Shown: positions 24,712 through 33,925, counted from the first letter of the stretch. The stretch: 64,000 nucleotides of DNA from Actinobacteria bacterium OK074 (GCA_001298575.1 LJCV01000260.1:1-64000), one strand, 5' to 3'. The notes: generated by a model not told the origin, from the letters alone. Translations and numbers: made by a program.

Positions 24712-24837
24712 CACGGCTTCGCAAGTCCCGCAGAACGAGAGGTGGTTGGGCGAACGGATCGCCAACCCCCGCTGTTGCTGCGGAGGTTGTGTGCCCGTGA
24801 CGTCCAGGACGACTTTCACGACGAAAGGAACTCCCAC

Positions 24838-25977
24838 GTGTCAGCCAGGAAGCGCGTCGCCGTCGTCGGCGTCGGAACCATGGGCAGCCAGGCCGCCTGG
24901 CGGCTCGCGGCCCGCGGTGCCGAGGTCGTCGGCTACGACCGGTTCGCTCCCGGCCACGACCGCGGCGCCGCCGGCGGCGAGACCCGGATCTTCCGCAGCG
25001 CCCACTTCGAGGACTCCCGCTATGTGCCGCTGCTCCAGCACGCGGACACGCTGTGGCGGCGGCTCCAGGGCGAGACCGGACGCGAACTGCGGCGCCTGAC
25101 CGGGTGTTTGCTGATGGGCCCCGTCGAACACCAGCAGATGGCCACGGTTCTCCAGTCCATCGCCGAACACGGCCTCGACCACGAGGTGCTGGACACCGAG
25201 GCGCTCGCCAAACGCTTCCCCCAGTTCCGCGTCGAGGACGGCGACGCGGCCGTACTGGACCGCCACGCGGGCTTCATCCGGCCCGAGTTGACCGTCCAGA
25301 CCGCGGCCCGGCGCGCCGAACGGCTGGGCGCCCGCATCCACCGCTACACCCCGGTCCGCGAGATCGTCCCCCGCGCGGGCGGCGTCGACGTCCACACCGA
25401 CTCGGGGCGCGAACACTTCGACGCCGCCGTCGTCACCGTCGGGCCGTGGGTCGGCGACCTCCTGCCCGACCTGCCCTGGCACGTGGACATCCGGCGGCTC
25501 GTCAACGCCTGGTACGTGCCCGCCGACGGCGCCTGGTCCGAGGCCGAACGCCCCGCGTTCATCCGGACGGCGCCCACCCACTGCTACGGCCTGCCCTCCC
25601 CGGACGGCATCTCCGTCAAGCTCGGCCTCTCGCGTGCGCTGCACCGCCCGGTCGCCGACCCCAACCACCTCGACCTGACTGTCCAGCCCGCCGAACTCGA
25701 CGTCTTCACCGAGCTGTTGGCGCGCTTCATGCCCGACCTGGACCCCGACCCGATCCGGCTCTCCGTCTTCATGGAGGGCTACACCGAGAGCAGCCGCCCG
25801 CTCGTCGGACCCCTGCCCGGCGCCGGGAACGAGCACGTGGTGCTGCTGGCCGGTTTCTCCGGGCACGGCTTCAAACTCAGCCCCGCGATGGGGGACATCG
25901 CCGCCGACCTCGCCCTCGACGGGGTCTCGCCGCAGCCGCTCGACTTCCTCTCCACGGTCGGTCGCGAGGCGGCGTGA
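24838..25977 (+). CDS. solA: SolA/monomeric sarcosine oxidase-like FAD amine oxidase
   Basis: 379 residues from GTG 24838 (GAAAGGA upstream). Dinucleotide motif VGVGTMGSQAAW, GAAGGETRIFRSAHFED (the G-x-S-x-x-E-R-FAD region of the family), and AGFSGHGFKLSPAMG near the C-terminus. These enzymes oxidatively deaminate or demethylate N-methyl amino acids or secondary amines with O2. In MSOX/SolA the flavin is held by a Cys in a CMYT-like segment; here the aligned stretch reads SVFMEGYTESSRP with no Cys, so the flavin may be non-covalent. The first gene of the catabolic series; 27 bp before the first deacylase. Confidence 0.85.
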   Translation: MSARKRVAVVGVGTMGSQAAWRLAARGAEVVGYDRFAPGHDRGAAGGETRIFRSAHFEDSRYVPLLQHADTLWRRLQGETGRELRRLTGCLLMGPVEHQQMATVLQSIAEHGLDHEVLDTEALAKRFPQFRVEDGDAAVLDRHAGFIRPELTVQTAARRAERLGARIHRYTPVREIVPRAGGVDVHTDSGREHFDAAVVTVGPWVGDLLPDLPWHVDIRRLVNAWYVPADGAWSEAERPAFIRTAPTHCYGLPSPDGISVKLGLSRALHRPVADPNHLDLTVQPAELDVFTELLARFMPDLDPDPIRLSVFMEGYTESSRPLVGPLPGAGNEHVVLLAGFSGHGFKLSPAMGDIAADLALDGVSPQPLDFLSTVGREAA

Positions 25978-26004
25978 GCACAACTCACCACAGAGGAAAG
26001 CAAG

Positions 26005-27054
26005 ATGACGATGACTTCGCCGCGGCCTCCCACCGCTGTGCCCCCAACTGTCCTGCCCCTGACCGTGGCCGGTCTGCGCGCGGCGCCCGGCACCAAGACC
26101 CGCGGCACCGTACAGGCCCAACTCGGCGCCGGTGAAGGGTACTTCGACACCCCGCCGACCATGGACATCCCCCTCACCCTGGTCGCCGGAGCCCGCCCCG
26201 GACCCCGGGTGGTGATCACCGCGGGCGTGCACGGCGGCGAGTTCACCGGCATCGACGCCGCCGCCCGGCTGGCCGCCGCGCTGGAACCGGAGTCGGTGTG
26301 CGGCCAGGTCGTCGTCTGCCCGGTCGCCAACCCGCCCGCCGTCTACCGGGGCCGCCTCGGCGTCTCCCCGCTCGACGGCGTCAACATCAACCGCGTCTTC
26401 CCCGGCGACGGCGACGGCACCCCCACCGAACGCCTCGCCGCCTGGCTCTTCACCCACCTCCTCGACGGCGCCGACGCCTATCTCGACCTGCACTCGGGCG
26501 GCATCGACGAGACCCTCACCGACTTCGTGGGCCTGCGCCTGACCGGTGACCTCGCCGTCGACACGACGGCCGCGGGCATCGCCGTGTCGCTCGGTATCCC
26601 GGACCTTGTCCTCGGACTGAGCGCCGAGGGCGGCAACAGCCATGCGGCGGCGGCCCGTTGCGGCATTCCGTCGGTCCTGGTGGAGAGCGGGCAGCTGGGC
26701 TCACGGGACGCGGATGCCGCCCGGCGGTTGGTGGAGGGGTTGCGCGGTGCGCTGCGCTCGCTCGGCGTGCTCCCCGCGGATGCGTCCGCGACCGTGCCCG
26801 CGCCCGTCGTACGGCAATGGGTGTGGGCCGGAGCCGTCGCCGCCGACGAAACCGGCCTGTGGTACCCGGAGTTCGCCGCCGGGGACGATCTCACCGAGGG
26901 GCAGATCATCGGGCGCATCGTCGATCCCGCCGACGGTCGCGAACACAAGGTCGAGGCGCCTGTGAGTGGCCGCGTCTTCTACGGCATGCACGGTTTGACG
27001 GTGGCGGCGGGGGCGGAACTGGCCGCGATCGCAGTACCGAGGGATTTGGACTGA
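26005..27054 (+). CDS. AstE/aspartoacylase-type zinc deacylase 1
   Basis: 349 residues of the succinylglutamate desuccinylase/aspartoacylase branch of M14. Zinc ligands His76 and Glu79 (AGVHGGEFTG) and His163 (YLDLHSGG); substrate-pocket motif ANPPAVYRGRLGVSPLDGVNINRVFPGDGDG close to that of DoeB-type N-acetyl-diaminobutyrate deacetylases; a C-terminal beta domain (KVEAPVSGRVFYGM). It should cleave an amide from a small acylated amino compound. AGGAAAG lies before the ATG. A paralogue is 5.8 kb downstream in the same cluster. Followed by a repeat-containing gap before the transporter. Confidence 0.82.
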   Translation: MTMTSPRPPTAVPPTVLPLTVAGLRAAPGTKTRGTVQAQLGAGEGYFDTPPTMDIPLTLVAGARPGPRVVITAGVHGGEFTGIDAAARLAAALEPESVCGQVVVCPVANPPAVYRGRLGVSPLDGVNINRVFPGDGDGTPTERLAAWLFTHLLDGADAYLDLHSGGIDETLTDFVGLRLTGDLAVDTTAAGIAVSLGIPDLVLGLSAEGGNSHAAAARCGIPSVLVESGQLGSRDADAARRLVEGLRGALRSLGVLPADASATVPAPVVRQWVWAGAVAADETGLWYPEFAAGDDLTEGQIIGRIVDPADGREHKVEAPVSGRVFYGMHGLTVAAGAELAAIAVPRDLD

Positions 27055-27059
27055 GTTCG

Positions 27060-27263
27060 GCTGCGGGCCGGTGGGGGCCGTTCGCGCAGTTCCCCGCGCC
27101 CCTAAAGGCAGGGGCTGCGCCCCGCCTTTATCGGCCCGCTGCCTCCGGGCCTTATGAAAAGCACGGGGCGCAGCCCCTGCTTTTCAGGGGCGCGGGGCTG
27201 TATCGAACATGCGGCTACCGCCGCGTGGGCGCGACCAGCCCCCACCGGCCCGCACCCGAACAC
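27060..27263. repeat. Interspersed GCGCGGGG-type repeat and large cruciform
   Basis: GCAGGGGCTGCGCCCCG (27108-27124) pairs perfectly with CGGGGCGCAGCCCCTGC (27164-27180), flanked by CCGCGCCCCT on the left and AGGGGCGCGG on the right. The segment 27186-27263 is an inverted, diverged copy of 39341-39418 (TTCGGGTGCGGG..GGTGGGGGCTGGTCGCG..ACAGCCCCGCGCCCCT). The CGCAGTTCCCCGCGCCCCT word is common in Streptomyces intergenic DNA. It interrupts the operon and may attenuate transcription. Confidence 0.75.
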
Positions 27264-27302
27264 CCGCCACAAACCAATCCGCACAACAACAGGAGGCACA
27301 CG

Positions 27303-28415
27303 GTGAGAGACATCCGTATAGACCGCAGACTGTTCCTGCGCGGAGCCGCCGGCGTCGCGGCTGGCCTCGCGGCCACCTCGCTCACCGCGTGCGGCTCCGG
27401 AACCAGCCGCGCCGCCAGCGGCAGCGGCGGCAGCGGCAGCGGCAGTTCCAAGAAGGTCGTCGTGCGCAACAGCGGCGGCACCTACGGGGACGCCAACCAG
27501 CAGGCGATCTATGACCCGTTCACCAAGGCGACCGGCATCCAGGTCGAGGTGGTGAACATCGAGTACGCCCAGATGCTCGCCCAGATCAAGCAGGGGCGGC
27601 CCCAGTTCGACGTCATCGACGACTCCATGGCCGACTTCGTGCTCTTCAAGCAGCAGAAGGCGACCGTCGCGCTGGACTACGACCGGCTGACGAACGCCAA
27701 GAACGCCAAGATCGCTTCCACGCTGACCACTTCGCACGCGATCGGCAAGAACTACTGGGCCAGCGTGATGGCTTACCGCACCGACGCCTTCGGCGGAAAG
27801 GCGCCCGCCTCCTGGGCGGACTTCTGGGACACCAAGGCGTTTCCCGGCAGCCGTTCGCTCCAGTCGGTGGACGCGGACCTGCCGGAGCTGGAGTTCGCGC
27901 TGCTCGCGGACGGCGTCGCCCTCGACAAGCTGTACCCGCTGGACGTCGACCGGGCCTTCACGTCCCTTGACGCGATCAAGGGTTCGGTGAAGAAGTACTG
28001 GGACACCGGCGCCCTGCCGGGCGTGCTGCTGGGCCGCAAGGAGGTCGTCGCCTCCAGCGTCTGGCACGGCCGGCTCGACGCGCTGATCAAGCAGGGTTCG
28101 CCGCTGGCCTACCAGTGGAACGGCGCCCGGCGGCAGAGCAACGGCTGGGGCATCCCCAAGGGCGCCGCCAATCTCGACGCCGCGTACAAGCTCATCGACT
28201 TCTCGCTGCGCCCCGAGGTGCAGGCGCACTTCGCCGAGGTCTACCCGATGGGCCCGGTCGTGCCCGCCGCCTACGACAGGCTCTCCGCCAAGACGGCCGC
28301 GAACCTGGCGAGTTCGCCCGCGCACCTCGACTCCGGCTTCGACCTGGACGTCGAGTGGTGGACCGCGAACCAGGAAGCCGTCACCAAGCGCTGGCAGGAG
28401 TGGACGCATGCCTGA
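27303..28415 (+). CDS. Polyamine-type ABC importer, Tat/lipoprotein substrate-binding protein
   Basis: 370 residues from GTG 27303 (AGGAGG upstream). Twin-arginine signal DRRLFLRGAAGVAAGL followed by a lipobox LTAC, so it is Tat-exported and lipid-anchored. The mature part is a PotD/PotF-like family-1 binding protein (VVVRNSGGTYGDANQQAIYDPFTKATGIQVEVV ... WTANQEAVTKRWQEW). Such proteins bind spermidine, putrescine or related cations. Its 3' end overlaps the ATPase start by 8 bp. Confidence 0.88.
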   Translation: MRDIRIDRRLFLRGAAGVAAGLAATSLTACGSGTSRAASGSGGSGSGSSKKVVVRNSGGTYGDANQQAIYDPFTKATGIQVEVVNIEYAQMLAQIKQGRPQFDVIDDSMADFVLFKQQKATVALDYDRLTNAKNAKIASTLTTSHAIGKNYWASVMAYRTDAFGGKAPASWADFWDTKAFPGSRSLQSVDADLPELEFALLADGVALDKLYPLDVDRAFTSLDAIKGSVKKYWDTGALPGVLLGRKEVVASSVWHGRLDALIKQGSPLAYQWNGARRQSNGWGIPKGAANLDAAYKLIDFSLRPEVQAHFAEVYPMGPVVPAAYDRLSAKTAANLASSPAHLDSGFDLDVEWWTANQEAVTKRWQEWTHA

Positions 28416-29613
28416 ACTCGACATCCGGCAGGCAGCACAGGTGGGTTCGGCGCCGAAGTTGTCCATAGGCAGTGGAAAACCCTTGTCGGTCACGGGACTT
28501 CGCAAGACGTACGGCGACTTCACCGCCGTCGACGAGGTCTCGATGGAGATCGCGGCGGGCGAGTTCGTCACCTTCCTCGGCTCCTCCGGGTCCGGCAAGA
28601 CCACCACCCTGATGATGATCGCCGGGTTCACCGAGCCCGACTCCGGCACCATCCGGGTCGGCGACCGTGACGTCACCCGGCTGGCCCCGCAGAAGCGCGG
28701 GCTCGGCTTCGTCTTCCAGCAGTACCTGCTCTTCCCGCACATGACCGTCGGCGAGAACGTCGCCTTCCCGCTCCAGCTGCGGGGTGTGTCGAAGGCCGAG
28801 GTGCGGCGGCGGGTCGGTGAAACCCTGGAGATGGCGGGGCTCGACGGCCTCGCCCGCCGCCGCCCGCGCGAACTCTCCGGCGGCCAGCAGCAACGCGTCG
28901 CGCTGTGCCGGGCGTTGGTCTACCGCCCGCCGGTCATCCTCATGGACGAACCGCTCGGCGCCCTCGACAAGAAACTCCGCGACCAGCTCCAGACCGAGAT
29001 CAAACGCATCCAGCGCGAACTCGGCCTGACCGTCATCTATGTGACGCACGATCAGGAGGAGGCGCTGGTCCTCTCCGACCGGATCGCGGTCATGCGCGGC
29101 GGCCGGACCGAGCAGTTCGACACCCCGCGCGAACTCTTCGAGCGCCCCCGCACCCCGTACGTCGCGGACTTCCTCGGCGCCGCCAACTTCCTTGCCGGAC
29201 AGGTCGAGGAGCATGGCGACGGCGACACCAGCGTGCTGCGGCTCGCGGGCGGGGGAGTGCTGCGGGCACGCGGCCGGGCGCAGGCGCGGGGCGCGCGGGT
29301 ACGGGCCGCCGTGCAGCCGGGGCGGATCCAACTCTGTCCGCCCGGGGACGGGTTCTGCACCGGGGTGGTCGAAACGGCCACGTACGTGGGGACGTTGGTG
29401 CGGCTCACCGTGCGGCCGGAGAGCGGCGGGGACCTCGTTCGTGCCGAGGTTCCAGCCGGGCGGGCGGGGGGGGGGGGGGAGCGGGTCGGGCTCGCGGCGG
29501 AGGCCGTGGACGTCAGCGTGTTCCCGGCCGACAACGCCGACAACGCCGACAACGCCGACAACGCCGACAACGCCGACAACGCCGACAACGCCGACAACGC
29601 CGAGACGGACTAG
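28408..29613 (+). CDS. potA: Polyamine-type ABC importer ATPase (PotA-like) with tandem-repeat tail
   Basis: 401 residues: Walker A GSSGSGKTT, Q-loop VFQQYLLFPH, signature LSGGQQQR, Walker B VILMDEPLGALD, H-loop VTHDQ, then a regulatory TOBE domain (~300-375). Two odd features are in the C-terminal part: a run of 14 G (29466-29479) encoding RAGGGGE inside the TOBE domain, and eight perfect GACAACGCC units (29530-29601) encoding an (Asp-Asn-Ala)8 tail before ETD and the stop. The frame is intact through both. The next gene starts 14 bp later. Confidence 0.88.
   Translation: MPELDIRQAAQVGSAPKLSIGSGKPLSVTGLRKTYGDFTAVDEVSMEIAAGEFVTFLGSSGSGKTTTLMMIAGFTEPDSGTIRVGDRDVTRLAPQKRGLGFVFQQYLLFPHMTVGENVAFPLQLRGVSKAEVRRRVGETLEMAGLDGLARRRPRELSGGQQQRVALCRALVYRPPVILMDEPLGALDKKLRDQLQTEIKRIQRELGLTVIYVTHDQEEALVLSDRIAVMRGGRTEQFDTPRELFERPRTPYVADFLGAANFLAGQVEEHGDGDTSVLRLAGGGVLRARGRAQARGARVRAAVQPGRIQLCPPGDGFCTGVVETATYVGTLVRLTVRPESGGDLVRAEVPAGRAGGGGERVGLAAEAVDVSVFPADNADNADNADNADNADNADNADNAETD
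29466..29479 (+). repeat. G14 homopolymer in potA-like gene
   Basis: Fourteen consecutive G residues in the TOBE-domain coding region. A one-base change would frameshift the last 45 residues. It could be a slipped-strand switch or a sequencing-length uncertainty. Confidence 0.8.
29530..29601 (+). repeat. Eight perfect 9-bp repeats GACAACGCC
   Basis: In-frame minisatellite at the 3' end of the potA-like gene; copies are identical, implying recent expansion. Copy number probably varies between strains. Confidence 0.9.
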
Positions 29614-29627
29614 GGGAGTTGACGCCC

Positions 29628-30536
29628 ATGACCACCGCCGCCGTCATCGCCCCGACGACCACCACCGGCCGGCTGCGCAGAGCACTCACCGGCCGCCGCA
29701 GCCGCTACGGGCTCCTCAACGCCGCCCCCGTCGTCGTCTATCTCCTCGTCCTCTTCGTGTACCCGATCTTCAGCACCCTCCTGCTCTCCCTCAAGGGCGA
29801 GGACGGCGGCTGGACGCTGCACTGGTACGCCGACGCGTTCCGGGGCGCCAACCTGGAGATCCTGCTGACGACCTTGCGGATCTCCGCCGAGACCTCGTTG
29901 CTCAGCCTGGTCATCGGGTTCGCACTCGCGGCCACCATCACGCGGCTGCGGCCCCTGTGGGCGGGCCTGGTGATGCTGGTGGTGATCGTGCCGCACTTCA
30001 TCAGCGCGCTCGTGCGCACCTACGGCTGGATCATCCTGCTCGGCGAACACGGCCTGGTGAACAACGTCCTGACGGACCTTCACCTCCCAGGCGCGCCCTA
30101 CGAGTTGCTCTACAACGAAATCGGCGTCGTCATCGGCACCACCTCCGTGATGCTCCCGTACACCGTGCTCCTGCTCTACGCCGTGATGCGCGGAGTGGAC
30201 CGCAGGCTGCTCGCGGCTGCGGCGGGCATGGGTGCCGGACGGCTGGTGACCTTCCGCCGGGTCTATCTCCCGCTGGTCGCCCACGGGTTGGTCAACGCGG
30301 GCATCCTCTGCTTCATCCTCTGCCTCGGCTACTACCTCACCCCGGCCCTGATGGGCGGCGAGAAGCAGACCATGGTCGCCTCGCTCATCGACGAGCAGGT
30401 CATGAAGCAGAACCAGTGGAACGGCGCCTCGGCCCTCGGCATCATCCTGCTGCTCCTCACCTTCGCCGGGCTGGCGCTGCTGCGCGGACTGCGGGCGGCC
30501 ACGGAAGCCGTACGCCGCAAGGGAGTCGAGGCATGA
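29628..30536 (+). CDS. Polyamine-type ABC importer permease (PotB-like)
   Basis: 302 residues with about six transmembrane helices; first helix NAAPVVVYLLVLFVYPIFSTLLLSLKG is typical of the PotB subfamily. EAA loop near RRLLAAAAGMGAGRLVTFRRVYLPLVAHG. GGGGAGTTGA lies before the ATG. Ends with an ATGA overlap with the second permease. Confidence 0.87.
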   Translation: MTTAAVIAPTTTTGRLRRALTGRRSRYGLLNAAPVVVYLLVLFVYPIFSTLLLSLKGEDGGWTLHWYADAFRGANLEILLTTLRISAETSLLSLVIGFALAATITRLRPLWAGLVMLVVIVPHFISALVRTYGWIILLGEHGLVNNVLTDLHLPGAPYELLYNEIGVVIGTTSVMLPYTVLLLYAVMRGVDRRLLAAAAGMGAGRLVTFRRVYLPLVAHGLVNAGILCFILCLGYYLTPALMGGEKQTMVASLIDEQVMKQNQWNGASALGIILLLLTFAGLALLRGLRAATEAVRRKGVEA

Positions 30537-31420
30537 ACGGACCCCGGCCCACCCTCGCCGGACGGATCTGCCTCACCGCGTTCTCGACGCTGATCCTGCT
30601 CTTCCTCGCCCTGCCGATCGTCGTCATCGTCGTCACCTCCTTCGGCAAGGACGCCTTCGGCTCCTTCCCGCCGCACTCGTGGACCTTCGGCTGGTACCGC
30701 CAACTCTTCGCCGCGGGCAGCAAGTGGCCGGCCGCGCTCACCACGAGCGCCCTGGTCGCCACGCTGACGACCGTGTTCTCCCTGCTGTTGGGGATGACGG
30801 CGGCAACGGCCCTCGTCCGCAGCGAACTTCCGCTCCGCTCGGCGGTCTACGGCCTGGTCCTCGCGCCCCTGGTCATCCCCCAAGTCGTCATCGCCCTGGG
30901 CCTGTTCCTGCTCTTCGAGCCCGCCGCGATGCTCGGCACCCCGATCGCCATCGCACTCGGCCACACCGTGCTCGCCTCCCCGATCGCGGTGATGATCCTG
31001 ATGTCCACGCTCAAGGGCATCGACGAACGCCTGGAGGACGCGGCGGCCAGCATGGGCGCGGGCCGCCTCACCGTCGCCCGCCGCATCACCTTCCCGCTGG
31101 CCGCCCCCGGGCTCGTCGCCGCGGCCGTCTTCTCCTTCATCACCAGCTTCGACGAGTTCTTCGTCTCCCAGTTCCTGTCGTCCGTGGACACGGTGACCCT
31201 GCCGGTGCAGATGTTCAACGTCCTTCAGTACGACGTCGATCCGTCCGTGACCGCCGTCAGCGCGCTCATCATCGCGGTCGCCGTCGTCGCCCTCGCGCTG
31301 GTGGCCGTGGTGCGTCGGCTCGGCGGTCCGGGGCGCGCGGACGGACTGCTGCCGATGGAGGGCGCGGTGGGTCTGACGGTCACAACCGCCGCTAGCCACA
31401 AGGGAATCGAGAGCGCATGA
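30533..31420 (+). CDS. Polyamine-type ABC importer permease (PotC-like)
   Basis: 295 residues, six helices, PotC-type N-terminus (TLILLFLALPIVVIVVTSFG) and EAA loop (DERLEDAAASMGAGRLTVARRITFPLAAPG). Overlaps both neighbours by ATGA, so import and the following aminotransferase are translated as a unit. Confidence 0.87.
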   Translation: MNGPRPTLAGRICLTAFSTLILLFLALPIVVIVVTSFGKDAFGSFPPHSWTFGWYRQLFAAGSKWPAALTTSALVATLTTVFSLLLGMTAATALVRSELPLRSAVYGLVLAPLVIPQVVIALGLFLLFEPAAMLGTPIAIALGHTVLASPIAVMILMSTLKGIDERLEDAAASMGAGRLTVARRITFPLAAPGLVAAAVFSFITSFDEFFVSQFLSSVDTVTLPVQMFNVLQYDVDPSVTAVSALIIAVAVVALALVAVVRRLGGPGRADGLLPMEGAVGLTVTTAASHKGIESA

Positions 31421-32823
31421 CGACCAGCACCCGCCGCCCGAACCCGTCGCCGTCCGCCGCCGATCTGTCGCGCACCGCTTCCCGGCACCTGCTCCTCAAC
31501 ATGACCCAGAACGGCTCGTTCGGCCCGGACGGCGACCAGGTCTTTGTGGTCCGGCGCGGCGACGGCCCCTACGTCCACGACGCCGACGGCAGACGCTACA
31601 TCGACGGCCTGTCCGGCATGTACTGCTGCCAGCTCGGCTACGGGTACGCCGCCGAGTTCGCCGAAGCCGCCGACCGGCAGCTGCGCGAGCTGTGCTTCAG
31701 CCCGCTGTGGTCCGCCTCCGCGCACCCCACCGCCATCCAACTCGCCGAGAGACTCGCGGAGTTGGCGCCGCCCGGGATGGGCCACACCTTCTTCTCCGGC
31801 GGCGGCGCCGAAGCCGTGGAGACGGCCTGGAAGATCGCCCGCCGCTACCACGTGCTGCGCGGCGAACCCGCCCGCACCAAGGCGCTGTCCCGCCGGGGCG
31901 CCTACCACGGCCTGACCCTCGGCGCCCTGTCCCTCACCGACGACCCCGCCCTGACCGAGCCCTACGGCCCCCCGGCGATCGACACCCGCTTCGTCGCCAG
32001 CACCAACCGGCATGGTCTGTCAGGGGAGTTCGCCGACGACGAGCTGTTCACCGCGCACCTGCTGGCCGACGTCGAGACCACGATCCTCGCCGAGGGCCCC
32101 GACACGATCGCGATGCTCATCGCCGAGCCGGTGCAGAACCGGGGCGGCTGCATCACCCCACCGGCCGGGTACTGGACGGGACTTCGCGCCCTCGCCGACC
32201 GCCACGGCTTCCTGCTCGTCGCCGACGAGGTGATCACCGCCTTCGGCCGCCTCGGCGCCTGGTTCGGCGGCGAACGCTACGGCGCCCGGCCGGACCTGAT
32301 CACCGTGGCGAAGGGCATCACCGCCGGGTACGCCCCGATGGGCGCGACTCTCGTCGGCGACCGGGTCGCGGAGGTCATCAACCGGCCCGGCGCGGTCCTC
32401 AACCACGGCTACACCTTCGCCGGACACCCGCTGAGCGCGGCAATCGCCCTGCGCGGCCTGGAGATCGTCGAACGCGACGGCATCCTCGACAACGTCCTTG
32501 CCCTGCAAGACCACTTGGGCGAACGCATGGCCGCCCTCGCCGCGCTCCCGATCGTCGCCGACGTTCGCGGCGCCGGTTTCTTCCACGCCTGCGAACTCGC
32601 CGGCGACCGCGCCGACGGCACCTTCAGCGACACCGCCCGGGCCACACTCGTCGCCGACCTCATTCCCCGGCGGCTGCGCGAAGCGGGCCTGCTCGCCCGC
32701 GTCTACAACCGCGCCGCGCCGCTGGTGCAGATCGCCCCGCCGCTCGTCGCCGACCGCCAACTCCTCGACCGGGTCGTCGACATCATCGCGACCGCGCTCG
32801 ACGAAGCCTCGGCCCGCCTGTGA
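31417..32823 (+). CDS. Class-III PLP aminotransferase
   Basis: 468 residues of the omega/gamma-aminotransferase (AT class III) family: GPYVHDADGRRYIDGLSGMYCCQLGYG at the start, cofactor loop FFSGGGAEAVETAWK, LVADEVITAFGRLG with the cofactor Asp, and the Schiff-base Lys in DLITVAKGITAGYAPMG, then NHGYTFAGHPLSAA. These enzymes transfer the terminal amino group of diamines, omega-amino acids or DABA-like compounds to pyruvate or 2-oxoglutarate, giving an aldehyde. Starts at an ATGA overlap with the PotC-like permease, so it acts on the imported compound or its derivative. Confidence 0.9.
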   Translation: MTTSTRRPNPSPSAADLSRTASRHLLLNMTQNGSFGPDGDQVFVVRRGDGPYVHDADGRRYIDGLSGMYCCQLGYGYAAEFAEAADRQLRELCFSPLWSASAHPTAIQLAERLAELAPPGMGHTFFSGGGAEAVETAWKIARRYHVLRGEPARTKALSRRGAYHGLTLGALSLTDDPALTEPYGPPAIDTRFVASTNRHGLSGEFADDELFTAHLLADVETTILAEGPDTIAMLIAEPVQNRGGCITPPAGYWTGLRALADRHGFLLVADEVITAFGRLGAWFGGERYGARPDLITVAKGITAGYAPMGATLVGDRVAEVINRPGAVLNHGYTFAGHPLSAAIALRGLEIVERDGILDNVLALQDHLGERMAALAALPIVADVRGAGFFHACELAGDRADGTFSDTARATLVADLIPRRLREAGLLARVYNRAAPLVQIAPPLVADRQLLDRVVDIIATALDEASARL

Positions 32824-32867
32824 CACCCGCCCGCGCAGCCCTTGTGACCTTTGTGAAAGGAACCCCC

Positions 32868-33821
32868 ATGTACTCCATCGGCCCCCTCACCGTCGCCCCC
32901 GGCGAGCGCGCCCAGGGCCTCATCCCGGTCGGCACGAGCAGCTACGGCGTCGAACTCGGCATCCCGGTGATCGTCGTCAACGGCACTGCTCCGGGGCCGG
33001 TGTTGTGCGTGGACGCGGGCGTGCACGGCGACGAGTACGACGGTCAGGAAGCCGTCCGCCGCATCCTCGCCGAGACCGACCCGGCCACCCTGCGCGGCAC
33101 GCTGGTCGGCATCCCCTGCCTCAACACCCCCGCGTTCGAGGCCGCCGCCCGCTCCAGCGGCCTCGACCACCTGAACCTCAACCGCATCTTCCCGGGCGAC
33201 GCGGACGGCTCCTACTCGCTGCGCCTCGCGGCCACCGTCGTCGAGCAAGTCGTGCCCGCCGTCGACGCGTTGGTCGACCTGCACACCGGCGGCACCTTCG
33301 GCGAGATCGCCCCGCTGGCCATCGTCCAGGGCGGCTACGAGGAGTTGGCCACCGCCATCGGCCTGGCCGCCGGACACCGGCTCATCTGGAAGGGCGGCAA
33401 GTGGGGCGGCACGATCCGCCACCCGGCGCTGGCGGCGGGCAAGCCCGCGATCACCATCGAGGCGGGCGGCGGCACCTACCGCGAGTCGACGGTGGAGCTG
33501 CACATCGGCTCGGTCCGCAACATCATGCGCCAACTGGACATGGTCGACGGGGCCGTTGAGCTGCGCGAGTCCTACACGGCCGTCTCCGGCACCTTCGCCC
33601 GGTCCGCGTCCGGCGGCTTCTTCCTCGGCCAGGCCGAGCCGGGGGAGTCGTGCAAGGAAGGCGACCTGATCGGGACGGTCGTCGACCACTACGGCGCCGT
33701 ACTGGAGGAGGTGCGCGCGCCGCAGGACGGGATCGTGCTGTGGGTCCGGCGGATCCGGACGGTACGCCCCGGCGACGAGGTCGTCATCTTCGGCGCGATC
33801 GAGGGGGAGATGAAGCCGTGA
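32868..33821 (+). CDS. AstE/aspartoacylase-type zinc deacylase 2
   Basis: 317 residues of the same M14-like superfamily as the 26-kb gene, with zinc ligands His53 and Glu56 (AGVHGDEYDG) and His139 (VDLHTGG) and the CLNTPAFEAAARSSGLDHLNLNRIFPGDADG pocket; a C-terminal lipoyl-like beta domain (VRAPQDGIVLWVRRI) closes it. It is more diverged from DoeB than copy 1 and the two share mainly motif positions, so they likely act on different acyl compounds. GAAAGGA precedes the ATG; its end overlaps the ALDH start (GTGA). Confidence 0.83.
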   Translation: MYSIGPLTVAPGERAQGLIPVGTSSYGVELGIPVIVVNGTAPGPVLCVDAGVHGDEYDGQEAVRRILAETDPATLRGTLVGIPCLNTPAFEAAARSSGLDHLNLNRIFPGDADGSYSLRLAATVVEQVVPAVDALVDLHTGGTFGEIAPLAIVQGGYEELATAIGLAAGHRLIWKGGKWGGTIRHPALAAGKPAITIEAGGGTYRESTVELHIGSVRNIMRQLDMVDGAVELRESYTAVSGTFARSASGGFFLGQAEPGESCKEGDLIGTVVDHYGAVLEEVRAPQDGIVLWVRRIRTVRPGDEVVIFGAIEGEMKP

Positions 33822-33925
33822 GCGCCGAGACTGCCGTGAGCGCCGAGACTGCCGGGAACACCGAGACTGCCGGGAACACCGAGACTGCCGGGAACACCGA
33901 GACTGCCGGGAACACCGGGAACACC
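33818..33925 (+). repeat. 18-bp tandem repeats spanning the ALDH start codon
   Basis: Two GTGAGCGCCGAGACTGCC units, then three GGGAACACCGAGACTGCC units and two half-units. The duplicated unit contains the start codon itself, so translation could begin at 33818 or 33836. Confidence 0.85.
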
